Below are positions 26,573-37,062 of a stretch of 64,000 bases of DNA, piece after piece (within the stretch, counting starts at the first letter, position 1; every line of letters begins with the position of its first letter). The DNA is from Candidatus Tisiphia endosymbiont of Nedyus quadrimaculatus (lineage in GTDB: Bacteria; Pseudomonadota; Alphaproteobacteria; Rickettsiales; Rickettsiaceae). The stretch covers positions 1,116,001 to 1,180,000 of the forward strand of contig NZ_OZ060452.1 in assembly GCF_964059235.1 (NCBI RefSeq), given 5' to 3'. The notes below the pieces were generated by a model that was given only the letters and a program-made list of their open reading frames with translations, was not told the origin of the DNA and did no database searches. The translations under genes were made by a program, and so were the position numbers.

Positions 26573-28077
26573 TACTTACCTCCTAACTTGAGAAAATTAT
26601 CGTATATCTCACAATTAGCTTTCGGGATATGTTTTAAAGTATGATATTCTTGGTAATTACTTGGCTCTGTTACTTTTAACTCATCTTTATTACGTAATAT
26701 AATATTTAAAATTACCTCCTTACTAACAGTTCCTATTTTTAGTGCTTGGGTGCATGCTGATACTACTGCTTCTATGGATTCCATTGCTATATACGATAAT
26801 ATATGAGCAAAATCTCTTGTACCTGCTGGGCTGCTCTCAAGACGTCTTCTAACTTCTATGAGCTCTTCTGGTAAATTCATATTAAGGAATGGTTCACCAT
26901 TTCTTAATGCTCCGGGTTTATACCTTAATATTGGCAGATAATGATTGACGTCATAACAAGTTTCTCCCTTAGTAAATTTCCGTTTATGACGACCTACCTC
27001 TTGACCATTATAAATAAATACTAGATGTTCAGCATATATCTTACATTGTACTATTTTCCCAGCACAACTACAGTGAACGCTATAATTATTGCTTTCATAT
27101 CTAGCCAAACAAGTAATAGAAACCTTGATATCTATTTCTTTGCAACCGTTAAATAATACAGGCACGGATACTAAAAAATTACGTTCTAGTTGATATGCTT
27201 CATCTATAGTCTTATCTTTATATTCGGGGTGTTTATGAGAGCTATTATAAGTAACTAATCTGCTGGTTAATATATCGTTTAATTCTTGCAAGGTTAAAGC
27301 TTTTGGCATAGGAGTAAAGAACTGTTCCCGGTCAATCTGTACTTGTCGCTCAACCCTACCTTTTTCATTACCTCGAGCTGGAGAACATGCTATCGGTTCA
27401 ATGAGATAATGTGCGCAGAGCTTTTCAAACTTTGGATTCCATTCTCTATTATTAGAGCCTTTTAAAACCTTACTGACAGCAGTCTTCATATTATCATAAA
27501 TCCCTTTAGTTGGACTACCACCAAAAAAAGTAAAGGCTCTAACATGTGCATCAAATACCATCTCTTGAGCTTCAGTAGGATAAATATAGATAAATTTTTT
27601 ACGGCTATAACACAAAACAAAGTGAGCTACTTTAACATTTATTATTTCTCCAGCTAATATTACTTGCTCACTACTCCAGTCAAATTGGTAAGCTTCCCCA
27701 GGAGCAAAGGATAAAGGTACGCAAGCTTTTATATTAATCTCAAAATTTCTATCATTCCAAGTGTTAATATAACGACTAACAGCAGAGTAACTGCCTTGAT
27801 ACCCATAAATCTTTAACTCCTCAAATAAAGCTTTCCCTGTTTTTTTAGGCTTTGAATTCTTATTATCCCGCAACATCCTCTCAAGACTCTCAATATATTT
27901 CCCGAGTTTAGGTATAGGTTGAATTATTCGTATATAATCAGATTTAATCTCTCCTTGCGTACGAATGATACTTCTAACTGTATTACGTGATATATTTAAT
28001 TCTCTACTTATTGAACGTATACCTTCTCCACGACGATAACGTCCTAATATCTTTCTCTTACTTTCCATTATTAACAT
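26572..28077 (-). CDS. istA: IS21 IstA-type transposase, copy 2
   Basis: 501 residues, apparently identical to the copy at 13901-15406: same helix-turn-helix and DDE residues (QFDWSS, IYDNMK, KGRVERQ). The identity shows that duplication was recent, and the two copies form 2.4-kb direct repeats that can recombine to delete or duplicate the 12 kb between them. Confidence 0.95.
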   Translation of the reverse strand: MLIMESKRKILGRYRRGEGIRSISRELNISRNTVRSIIRTQGEIKSDYIRIIQPIPKLGKYIESLERMLRDNKNSKPKKTGKALFEELKIYGYQGSYSAVSRYINTWNDRNFEINIKACVPLSFAPGEAYQFDWSSEQVILAGEIINVKVAHFVLCYSRKKFIYIYPTEAQEMVFDAHVRAFTFFGGSPTKGIYDNMKTAVSKVLKGSNNREWNPKFEKLCAHYLIEPIACSPARGNEKGRVERQVQIDREQFFTPMPKALTLQELNDILTSRLVTYNSSHKHPEYKDKTIDEAYQLERNFLVSVPVLFNGCKEIDIKVSITCLARYESNNYSVHCSCAGKIVQCKIYAEHLVFIYNGQEVGRHKRKFTKGETCYDVNHYLPILRYKPGALRNGEPFLNMNLPEELIEVRRRLESSPAGTRDFAHILSYIAMESIEAVVSACTQALKIGTVSKEVILNIILRNKDELKVTEPSNYQEYHTLKHIPKANCEIYDNFLKLGGK

Positions 28078-28228
28078 CTCTGATTTTATACTCCTATTAT
28101 TTATTCTGAAAATAATAGAAGTATAGGTTGATAATAATGGATTAATAACGTACTACTTTTCCCACTTCTTAGGTGGGTCATTTTTCAACGCACATTAACC
28201 CATTTAGTGGGTCATTATTGCACGCTTT

Positions 28229-28591
28229 TTAACAGATAGATAAAATATTACGGCATTTTAGGTTATGTTTGACCGTAGTAATCAAAGTGTGATAAATGAA
28301 CCCACTTATTTGTAATTCTATTAGACATTGTTTAACCCGTCTTTGGCACACTCTTAGCTCTTTCTCGAAAAAATAATAGCCTTCTTGTAATTCTTGTGTA
28401 TTGTTGTAGCTATCAGTTTTCGTGCAAGAAACTATCAAAGATAGAAGTTGAATAGAAGTTTTACTTAATTGTTTACCACAATTATTGGTAAGATTTCGCC
28501 ATTCAGGTGGGACAAAATTACCAACTATATTATAGAAAATGGTGTTTGGATTTTCAATTAAGTTGTCGGAAAAAATTAACGATTCTGTCAT
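28229..28591 (-). pseudogene. Second DnaA-like initiator gene, truncated after about 118 codons
   Basis: The 120-residue frame closely matches the first part of the DnaA-like protein at 898-2712 (shared VGNFVPPEWRNLT and NNCGKQLSKTS...LLSLIVSC), including the winged helix and the same GGGGAGGAAATATG leader. Its last codons, Cys and stop, are the IS21 terminus TGTTAA at 28229-28234. The rest of the gene is gone. Two such initiator genes imply that two related mobile elements or plasmids integrated here. Confidence 0.85.
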
Positions 28592-28797
28592 ATTTCCTCC
28601 CCGTGAAAAACGGTTAAAAACAGACTATTTTGTATGTCAAATTTGGGGAATTTTGATAAAAAAACACTACAAAAACAGTATAGAATTTTTTTAATGAAAT
28701 TATCAAATAGTTGGAACGGTAATATATATACTGGTTGGAAGGAAATTTTTAAAACACACCCCCTGTTCTTATCCCGAATTCGCGTGATTAGTATTAC

Positions 28798-28886
28798 TCC
28801 GTCATTGCGAGACCACGTGAGTGTAGTGGCAATCCATTATTCATTAGATTGGATTGCTTAGTTGGCTTACGCTTCCTCACAATGAT
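28798..28886. repeat. Degenerate Rickettsia intergenic palindrome
   Basis: CCGTCATTGCGAGACCACGTGAG at the left and TCCTCACAATGATG at the right are the worn arms of the same family as the perfect palindrome at 52761-52859 (shared CGTCATTGCGAG and GGCAATCCAT). It lies in the 300-bp gap before prfA, which otherwise holds no gene. Confidence 0.65.
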
Positions 28887-28900
28887 GAGTAAGCTATAAT

Positions 28901-29968
28901 TTAAACTTCTGAAAGTTTTCTTGCTTCATCAGCCGATATCAAAGCTTCAATAAAGTCATCTAATTGCCCGTTTTTTACGATATCCTCTATTCTGTAAAGG
29001 GTTAGATTAATTCTATGGTCAGAAACTCGACCTTGTGGAAAGTTATAGGTGCGAATTCTTTCTGATCTATCACCAGAACCAACTTGGCCTTTGCGTACCT
29101 CGGCTCTTTCCATATCCTTTTTATATCGCTCTGCTTCATAAATTCTAGAACGAAGAATTTTCATAGCCTTAGCTTTGTTTTTATGCTGTGATTTTTCATC
29201 TTGTAATGCAACGACAATACCAGTTGGTAAATGGGTAATCCTTACCGCTGATTCTGTGGTATTTACGTGTTGTCCGCCGGCTCCCGATGCACGATATGTA
29301 TCAATTCGTAAATCTTTGTCATCGATCTTAACATCTACATCTTCTGCTTCAGGCAAGACAGCAACAGTAGCTGCAGAAGTATGTATCCTACCACTTGACT
29401 CAGTCTCAGGAACTCTTTGCACCCGATGGACGCCTGATTCGAACTTAAGTTTAGAGAATACATCTCGTCCTTTAATTAGTGCTGATGCTTCTTTATATCC
29501 GCCAATACCAGTATCAGAGATTGATAATATTTCAAAACGCCAGTTTTTTAATTCTGCGTATCGGTGATACATATTAAATAAAGTTGCAGCAAATAACGCC
29601 GCTTCTTCTCCTCCGCTACCAGCTCTTACCTCAATAATAGCATTTTTTGTATCAGCTTCATCTTTTGGCAACAAAGAGAGTTTTACTGCCCTTTCTAATT
29701 TAGGCATCAGGACCTCTAAACGATGCACCTCATCATATATCATCGTCTGTGTATCATTGTCCAAATTTGCTTCTTGAGCCATCTCTTTGATGTCGTGCAA
29801 TTCAGATACATATTTATTATATTCATTAATTGTTTGAACAATAGGCTCTAGCTCGGCATATTCCTTCGATGATTTTATAAACTCATCTCCGACTATACCA
29901 GTGGCCAACTTTTTCGATAATTCTTCATGTTTATTCAAGATTTTTGCTAGATTATCGGAAAAACTCAT
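28901..29968 (-). CDS. prfA: Peptide chain release factor 1
   Basis: 355 residues, normal for RF1, which reads UAA and UAG and releases the peptide in the ribosome. The GGQ hydrolysis motif is at 231-233 ([13 protein letters not shown]). The stop-codon tripeptide is PET at 187-189 ([12 protein letters not shown]), in the place of E. coli PAT, which marks RF1 rather than RF2. The start ATG is clear. It is followed downstream by repeat-filled DNA and IS debris, and lies last in the minus-strand series thrS-infC-pdhC-prfA. Confidence 0.97.
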   Translation of the reverse strand: MSFSDNLAKILNKHEELSKKLATGIVGDEFIKSSKEYAELEPIVQTINEYNKYVSELHDIKEMAQEANLDNDTQTMIYDEVHRLEVLMPKLERAVKLSLLPKDEADTKNAIIEVRAGSGGEEAALFAATLFNMYHRYAELKNWRFEILSISDTGIGGYKEASALIKGRDVFSKLKFESGVHRVQRVPETESSGRIHTSAATVAVLPEAEDVDVKIDDKDLRIDTYRASGAGGQHVNTTESAVRITHLPTGIVVALQDEKSQHKNKAKAMKILRSRIYEAERYKKDMERAEVRKGQVGSGDRSERIRTYNFPQGRVSDHRINLTLYRIEDIVKNGQLDDFIEALISADEARKLSEV

Positions 29969-30063
29969 AATTTATTCTATATTTATAATGGAATGAGGAG
30001 TACTCTGTTACTTTGAAGAATTGATATTACATAGCTAACCTAAAGAAGGTTCTAGCCATAGTA

Positions 30064-30105
30064 ATAGAATTGATGTCACCCCTGTGAAAGCAGGGATGAC
30101 AGTGC
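30064..30105. repeat. Short intergenic repeat unit between pdhC and prfA
   Basis: TTGATGTCACCCCTGTGAAAGCAGGGATGACAG is a partly palindromic unit of the GATGTCATCCC...GGGATGACA family seen in most gaps of this window. Confidence 0.6.
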
Positions 30106-30132
30106 TTTTAGCCCAAACCTTCTTTAGGGTAG

Positions 30133-31380
30133 TTATATGAGCATTAACGCAGGGCTCTCCATAAATTTTTTAAATGAAGCTAAAAATTTAGCTCCAACAG
30201 CACCATCAACAACTCTGTGATCAGAAGAAAGAGTAACATCCATGATAGTAGCGACTTTTATCTGATTATTTTCAACTATTGAACGTTTTGAGCTTGCTCC
30301 TATTGCTAGGATACAGCTTTGTGGCGGATTTATTATAGCACTAAAGTTCTTAACACCGTACATACCTAAGTTAGAGACGGAAAAACTTCCTCCCTGAAAT
30401 TCTTCAGGAGTTAGTTTATTATCTCGAGCCTTTTTTATAAGAGTTTGTAATTCTTGCGATAATGTAATTATATCTTTTTGATCGGCATTTCTGACTATAG
30501 GCGTTATAAGACCATTATCAATTGCCACAGCAACTGATACATCAACATTATTATAATACCGAATAGCAGACTCATCCCAGCTAACATTTGCTTCCGGTAC
30601 AGCTTTTAAAGCTTTTGCCACTGCTAAAATAACAAAATCATTAACAGTAATTTTAATTTTTCTCTCGTCTATAAGCGATTTATTTATATCTTCTCTAATA
30701 TCCAATAACTTATCCATGTTACATTCTATTGAGAGATAGAAATGCGGTATGGTTTGTTTAGATTCAAGCAAACGTTTAGCAATAATTTTACGAATATTAT
30801 TATTGGGGACGCACTTGTACTCCTCTTTATTTCTGTTCACCGCCCTAATCTTACCACTATTTGTGGGTAGCACTAAGTATGATAACACATCTTTTTTTAT
30901 TATTCTTCCATGAGGTCCACTACCTTGAATATTTGACAGATCGATATTATCAATAGCAGCTAGTCTTTTAGCCAAAGGCGACGCATATATCCTACCTAAA
31001 GCTTTCACATTCATTGTTTGAGGTTGCTGATCGTACTTAACCGCCTTAGTTTCTTCTATAGATATTATTGGTTCTGTAGATGGTTTAGCAGAATTATCAC
31101 TACTTGCTATAAAACTATCCAATAAGCTTGCATCTTCACCATCTTCAAGTAATACAGCGATAAGCGAACTCACCGGCACATTGTCTGTACCTTGTGCTAC
31201 AATTATTTTAGCAAGAATTCCCTCTTCTACAGCTTCCACTTCCATAGTAGCTTTATCTGTTTCTATTTCCGCTATAACATCTCCTGGAACAACTTTATCT
31301 CCTTCTTTTTTAAGCCATTTTGCAATATTTCCTTCAGTCATAGTTGGAGATAAAGCTGGCATTAGAATTTTAATTGGCAT
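30133..31380 (-). CDS. pdhC: Pyruvate dehydrogenase E2, dihydrolipoamide acetyltransferase
   Basis: 415 residues. The lipoyl domain (1-80) carries the lipoylated Lys in EIETDKATMEVE, the peripheral subunit-binding domain is at about 130-165 (ASPLAKRLAAIDNIDLSNIQGSGPHGRI), and the catalytic acyltransferase domain ends with SSDHRVVDGAVGAKFL, which holds the active-site His and Asp. E2 transfers acetyl groups from E1 to CoA in the cytosol and forms the complex core. E1 and E3 genes are not in this window. It starts only 8 bp after infC, so the two are probably co-transcribed. Confidence 0.96.
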   Translation of the reverse strand: MPIKILMPALSPTMTEGNIAKWLKKEGDKVVPGDVIAEIETDKATMEVEAVEEGILAKIIVAQGTDNVPVSSLIAVLLEDGEDASLLDSFIASSDNSAKPSTEPIISIEETKAVKYDQQPQTMNVKALGRIYASPLAKRLAAIDNIDLSNIQGSGPHGRIIKKDVLSYLVLPTNSGKIRAVNRNKEEYKCVPNNNIRKIIAKRLLESKQTIPHFYLSIECNMDKLLDIREDINKSLIDERKIKITVNDFVILAVAKALKAVPEANVSWDESAIRYYNNVDVSVAVAIDNGLITPIVRNADQKDIITLSQELQTLIKKARDNKLTPEEFQGGSFSVSNLGMYGVKNFSAIINPPQSCILAIGASSKRSIVENNQIKVATIMDVTLSSDHRVVDGAVGAKFLASFKKFMESPALMLI

Positions 31381-31388
31381 AAATAGTT

Positions 31389-31931
31389 CTAATTAGTTGG
31401 TATTTTGGTTGGATCAGGGCTGACTAACATAATTATCTGTTTACCTTCCATTTTAGGAGCAGAATCAATCTTAGCTAAGCCCTCTAGTTCTAACGATATG
31501 CGGTCAAATAACTTCATACCAATATCATTATGGATAATCTCTCTGCCTTTAAACCATAGAGAAATTTTTACTTTGTCACCTTCCTTCAAAAAATCTTTGA
31601 TCTTGCGAAGTTTCACATTAAAATCACCTTGACTAATGTTTGGCTTAAACTTCATTTCTTTAAGGACAACAACCCTTTGTTTTTTCCTACTGTCTTGGAC
31701 ACGCTTTTTACTCTCATATTTAAATTTACCAAAATCCAAAATCTTACAAACAGGTGGCTCGGCATTTGGTGAAATTTCTACCAAATCTAAAGCAACTTTT
31801 TCTGCACGTTCTAAAGCTTCCCTAATATTAACGATGCCAAGCATCTCACCATTTTCATCGACTAAACGAACTTGACTAGCCCTAATTTCCCTATTAGCCT
31901 TAGGAAAATTACTATTTTTAATTCCAGAAAT
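31389..31931 (-). CDS. infC: Translation initiation factor IF-3, AUU start
   Basis: The conserved N-terminal part of IF-3 ([17 protein letters not shown]) lies upstream of the first in-frame ATG (31844). The only suitable start is ATT at 31929-31931, 7 nt after a GGAG Shine-Dalgarno sequence, giving 180 residues like E. coli IF-3. The internal [17 protein letters not shown] and [22 protein letters not shown] blocks are diagnostic. IF-3 checks initiator codon pairing on the 30S subunit and rejects AUU, which is the basis of its autoregulation in E. coli; the same logic is likely here. An ATG-only annotation would cut off 29 residues. Confidence 0.93.
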   Translation of the reverse strand: MSGIKNSNFPKANREIRASQVRLVDENGEMLGIVNIREALERAEKVALDLVEISPNAEPPVCKILDFGKFKYESKKRVQDSRKKQRVVVLKEMKFKPNISQGDFNVKLRKIKDFLKEGDKVKISLWFKGREIIHNDIGMKLFDRISLELEGLAKIDSAPKMEGKQIIMLVSPDPTKIPTN

Positions 31932-31945
31932 AAAACTTCTCCATA
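31932..31945 (-). promoter_or_regulatory. Shine-Dalgarno site of the infC AUU start
   Basis: On the minus strand, ATGGAGAAGTTTT precedes ATT. The GGAG is well placed for the AUU and decides the start. The ATG within it is out of frame and meets a stop after four codons. Confidence 0.75.
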
Positions 31946-31989
31946 ATTATTGTTTAAATAAAAATCATCTTTAGCATAACCTTTCCTAG

Positions 31990-32160
31990 TACTACAGTTG
32001 TAATTACTACACAGATCTGTCATTCCCGCGTAGATCACATAGCCCCGATGTCATCCCTGCGAAGGCAGGGATCTAAGAAAAGTAGATCGAGGTACTGTTG
32101 AGCATTTCTAGACCCCTGCTTTCGCAGGGGTGACATCACCTCTAATGGGGATGATGCTAA
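31990..32160. repeat. Palindromic intergenic repeat cluster between thrS and infC
   Basis: GATGTCATCCCTGCGAAGGCAGGGATCT (32048 on) and its inverse GACCCCTGCTTTCGCAGGGGTGACATC (32110-32136) form a large imperfect palindrome with inner hairpins. It could terminate thrS transcription, but no long T-run follows on the minus strand. At 32161-32197 the phrase CCTACTATTAATTTATTACATC is shared with 49393-49417. Confidence 0.7.
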
Positions 32161-32311
32161 GCCTACTATTAATTTATTACATCAAACTGAGATTACCATA
32201 CTAACGTTAGCGTTTTAAATCCCGCCGTAGCTCGGATGACATCATTTTGACGTTAGTACTACAACTGTAGTACTAGGTTTATGCTTTTTTAAATTGCCTT
32301 CCTTCTCCTAC

Positions 32312-34225
32312 TTACATTAAATAGCGGGTATTCTGATCTTTAACAAGATTTACTAGATTTTGTAGAGAAATAATTTCTTGTTGATCAGATCCGAGTTGTC
32401 TTATAGTCACAGTATTATTTGCCAGTTCTTGTTTACCAACAACAGCTATTATAGGTACTTTATTATTAGAAAAATAGCGTATTTTATAATTAATCTTTTC
32501 AGGTGAAATATCGACATCTGACCTTATTCCTTCACTAATCAACAATTTGTGTACTTCCAGTGCATAGTCATTTAAGTCACTTGTAATGGTGGCAATAGCT
32601 ACTTGTACAGGAGCTAACCATAAAGGAAAACGTCCAGCATATTCTTCAATTAATATGCCAATAAACCGCTCAAAAGAACCAATTACAACTCTATGCAACA
32701 TTACTGGTCTCTTTTTCTCACCGCTTACAGTAATATAATGAGCGTCAAGACGTTCCGGTAAAACAAAATCAACTTGCAAAGTACCACATTGCCATTCTCT
32801 ACCTATTGAATCTTTAAGACAAAAGTCTAGTTTTGGTCCATAAAACGCACCATCACCCGGATTTAATATGTAAGAATAACCGGCTTCTTTTACTGCTTCT
32901 TTTAGAGCATTTTCTGCTTTATCCCAAACTTCATCGCTGCCAGCTCGTATTTTAGGACGATCTGAGAATTTAATTTTAATATCAGAAAAACCAAAATCTT
33001 TATAAACCTCGGTTAAGAGGCTAAAAAATTTTACTGTCTCACTGTTAATTTGTTCCTCAGTACAAAAAATATGTGCATCATCTTGTCGAAAAGCCTTTAC
33101 TCTCATCAAACCATGCAATGCACCAGATGCTTCGTTTCTATGACATAAACCAAATTCAGACATACGTAACGGTAAGTCTCGGTAACTCTTGATACCTTGT
33201 TTAAAAATCTGCACATGACATGGGCAGTTCATTGGCTTCATAGCTAGTGTTTTATCATCAGCGAGATTTAGAGCAAACATATCCTCTCTAAATTTTTCCC
33301 AGTGACCAGAAGCTTCCCACAGGCTTTTATCGACAAGCACAGGAGTTTTTACCTCGATATATCCAGTTTTTCTGATTTTATTTCTGATATATTGCTCGAT
33401 AATGCGATATATACTCCAACCTTTATCATGCCAAAATACCATACCTTGAGCTTCTTCCTGAAAGTGAAACAATCCAAGCTCTCGACCTAATTTTCTGTGA
33501 TCACGCTTTTCTGCTTCTTCAAGCATATAAAGGTAGTTGTCTAACTGTTCTTTTGTTGCCCAAGCTGTCCCGTAGATTCTTTGTAGCATAGGATTCTTGC
33601 TATCACCACGCCAATACGCCCCAGCCACTTTCATTAATTTAAAATGTTTGATGAAACCAGTTGACGGAGCATGCGGACCACGACAAAGATCAATAAAATT
33701 ACCTTGCCGATATAATGTAATATCCTCACTTGCCGGAATTTCTGAAATTATCTCGGCTTTATAATGTTCACCTATTGATTTAAAGAATTCTATGGCTTGA
33801 TCACGGTTCCATACTTCTCTAGTGATTTTCTCATTTCTTTTAACAATTTCATGCATCTTTGCTTCTATCTTAAGCAAATCCTCAGATGAAAAAGGTTTAT
33901 CTTTAGCAAAATCATAAAAAAAGCCATTTTCAATAGCAGGTCCTATGGTAACTTGGATATCTGGGAATAATTCTTTAGCTGCCTCTGCTATTATATGAGC
34001 GGCATCATGACGTATTATCTCTAAACATTCAGGATCTTTATGGGTCAGAATCCTTACATTACAATCAGATTCTATAGGTAAACTTAAGTCCTTTAGTTCA
34101 TTATTTATTTCAATAACCAAGGCATCTTTTGCTAAAGAAGTAGAGATTTTACTAGCTATCTCCAATCCCGTAATATTTTTTTCAAATTGTTTTTGCGTTC
34201 TATCTGGAAAAGTAATATTAATCAT
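32312..34225 (-). CDS. thrS: Threonyl-tRNA synthetase
   Basis: 637 residues with the standard order: TGS domain (1-60), editing domain with the HxxxH zinc/catalytic signature ([17 protein letters not shown]), class II catalytic core with [14 protein letters not shown] (zinc Cys) and [10 protein letters not shown], then motif 3 ([22 protein letters not shown]) and the anticodon-binding domain ([12 protein letters not shown]). It charges tRNA-Thr in the cytosol. Complete and unremarkable. It lies upstream of infC as in many bacteria. Confidence 0.97.
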   Translation of the reverse strand: MINITFPDRTQKQFEKNITGLEIASKISTSLAKDALVIEINNELKDLSLPIESDCNVRILTHKDPECLEIIRHDAAHIIAEAAKELFPDIQVTIGPAIENGFFYDFAKDKPFSSEDLLKIEAKMHEIVKRNEKITREVWNRDQAIEFFKSIGEHYKAEIISEIPASEDITLYRQGNFIDLCRGPHAPSTGFIKHFKLMKVAGAYWRGDSKNPMLQRIYGTAWATKEQLDNYLYMLEEAEKRDHRKLGRELGLFHFQEEAQGMVFWHDKGWSIYRIIEQYIRNKIRKTGYIEVKTPVLVDKSLWEASGHWEKFREDMFALNLADDKTLAMKPMNCPCHVQIFKQGIKSYRDLPLRMSEFGLCHRNEASGALHGLMRVKAFRQDDAHIFCTEEQINSETVKFFSLLTEVYKDFGFSDIKIKFSDRPKIRAGSDEVWDKAENALKEAVKEAGYSYILNPGDGAFYGPKLDFCLKDSIGREWQCGTLQVDFVLPERLDAHYITVSGEKKRPVMLHRVVIGSFERFIGILIEEYAGRFPLWLAPVQVAIATITSDLNDYALEVHKLLISEGIRSDVDISPEKINYKIRYFSNNKVPIIAVVGKQELANNTVTIRQLGSDQQEIISLQNLVNLVKDQNTRYLM

Positions 34226-34465
34226 TTTATTTTATCTAATTTTAGCACCTTCATATTAGCTTGTTAATAGTTTATATTCAACTTAATTTTTAGGTTGTGA
34301 AGATTTCTATTTAATCTCAATTCGATGTAAAACATCAGTTTAATAGCCTAGGGGTGTTATCCCACAACTGTCGAAAGTTTGAAGGTAGAGCGGATTTTAG
34401 AGGATTTTCATAAGTAAAAAAGTAGATATAATCAAGTATTAGTAAACATAAAGAGGCTAATACAA
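34226..34465. other. Gap with a repeat unit and IS4 left end
   Basis: 34325-34350 holds the AACATCAGTTTAATAGCCTAGG unit of the repeat family also found near 48420, 49340, 52620 and 59470. The following GGGGTGTTATCCCACAACTG is probably the left end of the IS4-type element. Confidence 0.45.
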
Positions 34466-35045
34466 ATGAATATATCGGAAATAATGAATTTAATAGATAA
34501 GGAAAAATTAGAGGAATTAGGAACATTATATAAAGTTGATAAAATCAATAACAAAATTACAGGAAAATTCATTGTTAAAAATTTTGTAAAATGCGTTCTT
34601 ATGAAAAGAGCTGTTAGTTTACGCTCATTAGAGATGCTATGTAATAATAGCAAAGAATTGTCTGAGTTGTTAAAATCAAAAAGACCAAACAAGAAGCAAG
34701 TAGATCATAGTTCTATTGGTAAGAGGTTGGAAAGTATAAACGTTAAATATTTTCAAGGAATTTATGAAGATTTAGTAAATAAATATAACAATAAATTTGC
34801 AGGAAATGATAAACAAAAATTTAATATATTTGATTCAACAATTATTAGTTTATCTAGTAAATTATTGAAAGATGGTATAAATGCTGGAGGGAAGGAAACA
34901 GCTAGGCATATTAAGATTAGTGTTGGATTAAAGAATTCAATACCAAATAGTATAAGATTTTGTAATGGACAATCGGAAGTCAGCGAAGATATAGCATTAG
35001 TTAAAGCGATTAACGAAGCTAAGATAGAAAAAGAAGATGTATTGC
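34466..35045 (+). pseudogene. IS4-family transposase, N-terminal part, interrupted by IS21
   Basis: Encodes the start of an IS4-type transposase with the first catalytic Asp in FNIFDSTIISLSSK and the RHIKISVGLKN block. At EDVLL the reading frame runs into an IS21 element at 35046. The continuation (LLFDRGVN) is found at 39379 after the 8-bp target duplication TGTATTGC, so the gene was split by that insertion. Confidence 0.85.
35038..35045. repeat. Left target duplication of the 4.3-kb IS21 element
   Basis: TGTATTGC here and again at 39379-39386, directly flanking the element termini TGTGTGGC and GCCACACA. Confidence 0.92.
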
Positions 35046-35117
35046 TGTGTGGCGACAACTATAATTACCGAAAATAGACAACTATAATTACCGATTTTTT
35101 GGCAAAAAATTTAGCAG

Positions 35118-35951
35118 TTAAATTACATTTTTATTCTCCTTTTTATTATTCTGTTTTTCTAATTTTTTAGCCACTTGTTCCTGAGAATTTTGTTGGTTGC
35201 CTTTAGCAGTTTTAATTCTATAACTTTCAGCATTCAATTCCAAAATAGTAGAGTGATGAACTAACCGATCGATTGCAGCATTGGTAGTCATTTCGTCTTT
35301 AAAAATCTGTTGCCATTTTGAGAACACTAAATTACTGGTAATTACCACACTTCTTTGTTCATATCTCTCGGCTAGCAATACAAACAATACCTCCGATTCA
35401 GATTTCTCATACGGAATATAAGAAATATCATCAATTATTAATGCTTCAAATCGATCTAGCCTCTTGATAAACTGGTTCAGACTAAATTTATTTTTGGCAA
35501 TTAATAATTCTTGCACTAAACTTGCGGCAGTAAGATATAAACATTTCCTACCACGTAAACACCACTCCCTAGCCAAAGCCATTGATAAGTGGCTTTTTCC
35601 GGTACCAGGATTACCGAAGATTAATAGATTCTCACTACGCTCAATAAAATCACCTCCACTTAAATTCTTAAGCAAACCAGGATGAAGGTTTGGTATCCTG
35701 CTAATATCAAAGTCAATTAATAACTTATTCCTTGGTAATTTTGCTGATTTAATCAGCTGCATTATAGTTCTTTGATACCTTTGCTCAAGCTCAATTTGAA
35801 CTAGTTCTTGCAAATAGTCTATCGGACTTAGTTGACCTTTTATAACCTGTTCAGATATCTTTTGGTAAACATCACGTATCGCTAGTAAATTCAAGCTTTC
35901 AAGCATAGTATCTAATGTTTTACTAGTATCTAATTTACTATTGTTTATCAT
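35118..35951 (-). CDS. istB: IS21 IstB-type ATPase (second type)
   Basis: 277 residues, AAA+ helper of transposition. Walker A FGNPGTGKSHL, Walker B ALIIDDISYIPYEKSE, and sensor region VVITSNLVFSKWQQIF. The C-terminal 30 residues are Lys/Asn/Gln-rich and longer than usual. It is only distantly related to the IstB at 13134/25823. The frame is intact although its partner istA is broken. Confidence 0.93.
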   Translation of the reverse strand: MINNSKLDTSKTLDTMLESLNLLAIRDVYQKISEQVIKGQLSPIDYLQELVQIELEQRYQRTIMQLIKSAKLPRNKLLIDFDISRIPNLHPGLLKNLSGGDFIERSENLLIFGNPGTGKSHLSMALAREWCLRGRKCLYLTAASLVQELLIAKNKFSLNQFIKRLDRFEALIIDDISYIPYEKSESEVLFVLLAERYEQRSVVITSNLVFSKWQQIFKDEMTTNAAIDRLVHHSTILELNAESYRIKTAKGNQQNSQEQVAKKLEKQNNKKENKNVI

Positions 35952-35958
35952 AACTTCC

Positions 35959-36957
35959 TCACGCTACTACACTGAGTAAGGAGTCATAATCTTCTAATGA
36001 TGGTAAAGTAACTTTTACATCAGATACTACCACTTTAGAACTTTTAAGTAGTTCTTGTACTTCCTCATATGATGGAGCTACCTTATTATTTATCAATAGC
36101 TCTAAGGCTATCTCTACCTCACTCTCACTACCAATTGCCGCTAGTTGTAGGATTTGTAGATATTGTTTTGTACCATTTACTGGATAATGTTTTATTAACA
36201 TATCATAAGCTGTTCTAAAAATGGTACTAGGAAATAAATGCTCCCGATAGTAATAATTAGCAAATGCTCTAGGTTTTCGTAATAGGCTAGTTATAATATG
36301 GCGATAATTAATTGATGCTTCCTTTTTACTATCTTTAATTTGCGGCATTGTTTGAACCAATGTCTGACCGTAATAAAGCTTTATTTCACCTTGATAAATA
36401 TACGCTCTAAGAGTGTAGCCAATAAGTCTACTAGCTACAGAATAGCTGACTTTAAAGATTCGCACAGTGCTGAACTGGGAGACTTTAACCTCAATAACTA
36501 TAGGGGCATAATATTTCTTGTCAGGTAGTGGCTTTAGTAATTTTATCTCTTCCTCAAGCCTATCACAGCGTCTAGAATTACGACTAGCAATTACTGCCCT
36601 AATAAAGGATTGATAATCTGCAAGCTCGGCAAAATTACTTGAGCCTCGTAACATCAATTGTTGCCTAATAGCATTCTTAAGCAAATCATGACTTTTTTCT
36701 ATAGAACCATTTTCGTTACTTACTCCAGGATTATTACGACTGGGTGTTACGCCATAATGCTCCATTACTTCCTGCCAACGTTTGGTAAATATTCTTTTAG
36801 AACCACAACTTTGCGTTGCTGCTGTCAAATTATCAGTTCGATGTTCAGGGGCAACAAAACCCAAAGCCCAAACTGCCTCATCATAGCCTTTACTCAATGA
36901 TTCAAAACTTTCGCTATAACAAATGTCAGCATATTCCCAACGTGAATATGGTAACAC
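35959..36957 (-). pseudogene. istA: IS21 istA (second type), C-terminal two-thirds
   Basis: Begins inside the integrase core: RWEYADICYSESFESL joins to the N-terminal part at 38760-39235 once the composite insertion and one GTAAC copy are removed (..FNHLLFHFM + LPYSRWEYAD..). The second Asp (TDNL) and Glu (NGSIEKSHDLLK) of the DDE core are here. Interrupted, so no functional transposase. Confidence 0.88.
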
Positions 36958-37062
36958 GTCAGTTCGGGATAAGATATAGATGAAATAGTAATAGATAAAA
37001 GGATTGTCAAAAAGGAGTGCCTGCAGTATTTATATTTTTAAACAAAAAAACAAACTACAGGC

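Larger units (their letters stand above)
25759..28234 (-). mobile_element. IS21-family element, copy 2 (uninterrupted)
   Basis: About 2.48 kb with istA and istB, apparently identical over the genes to copy 1. The left end has two AGCGTTGAAAAATGACCCA repeats where copy 1 has one, so copy 1 lost a repeat unit. The left flank is the AAA-ATPase gene and the right flank a DnaA-like gene fragment. No matching target duplication is visible, so the flanks were brought together by deletion or recombination. Confidence 0.9.
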
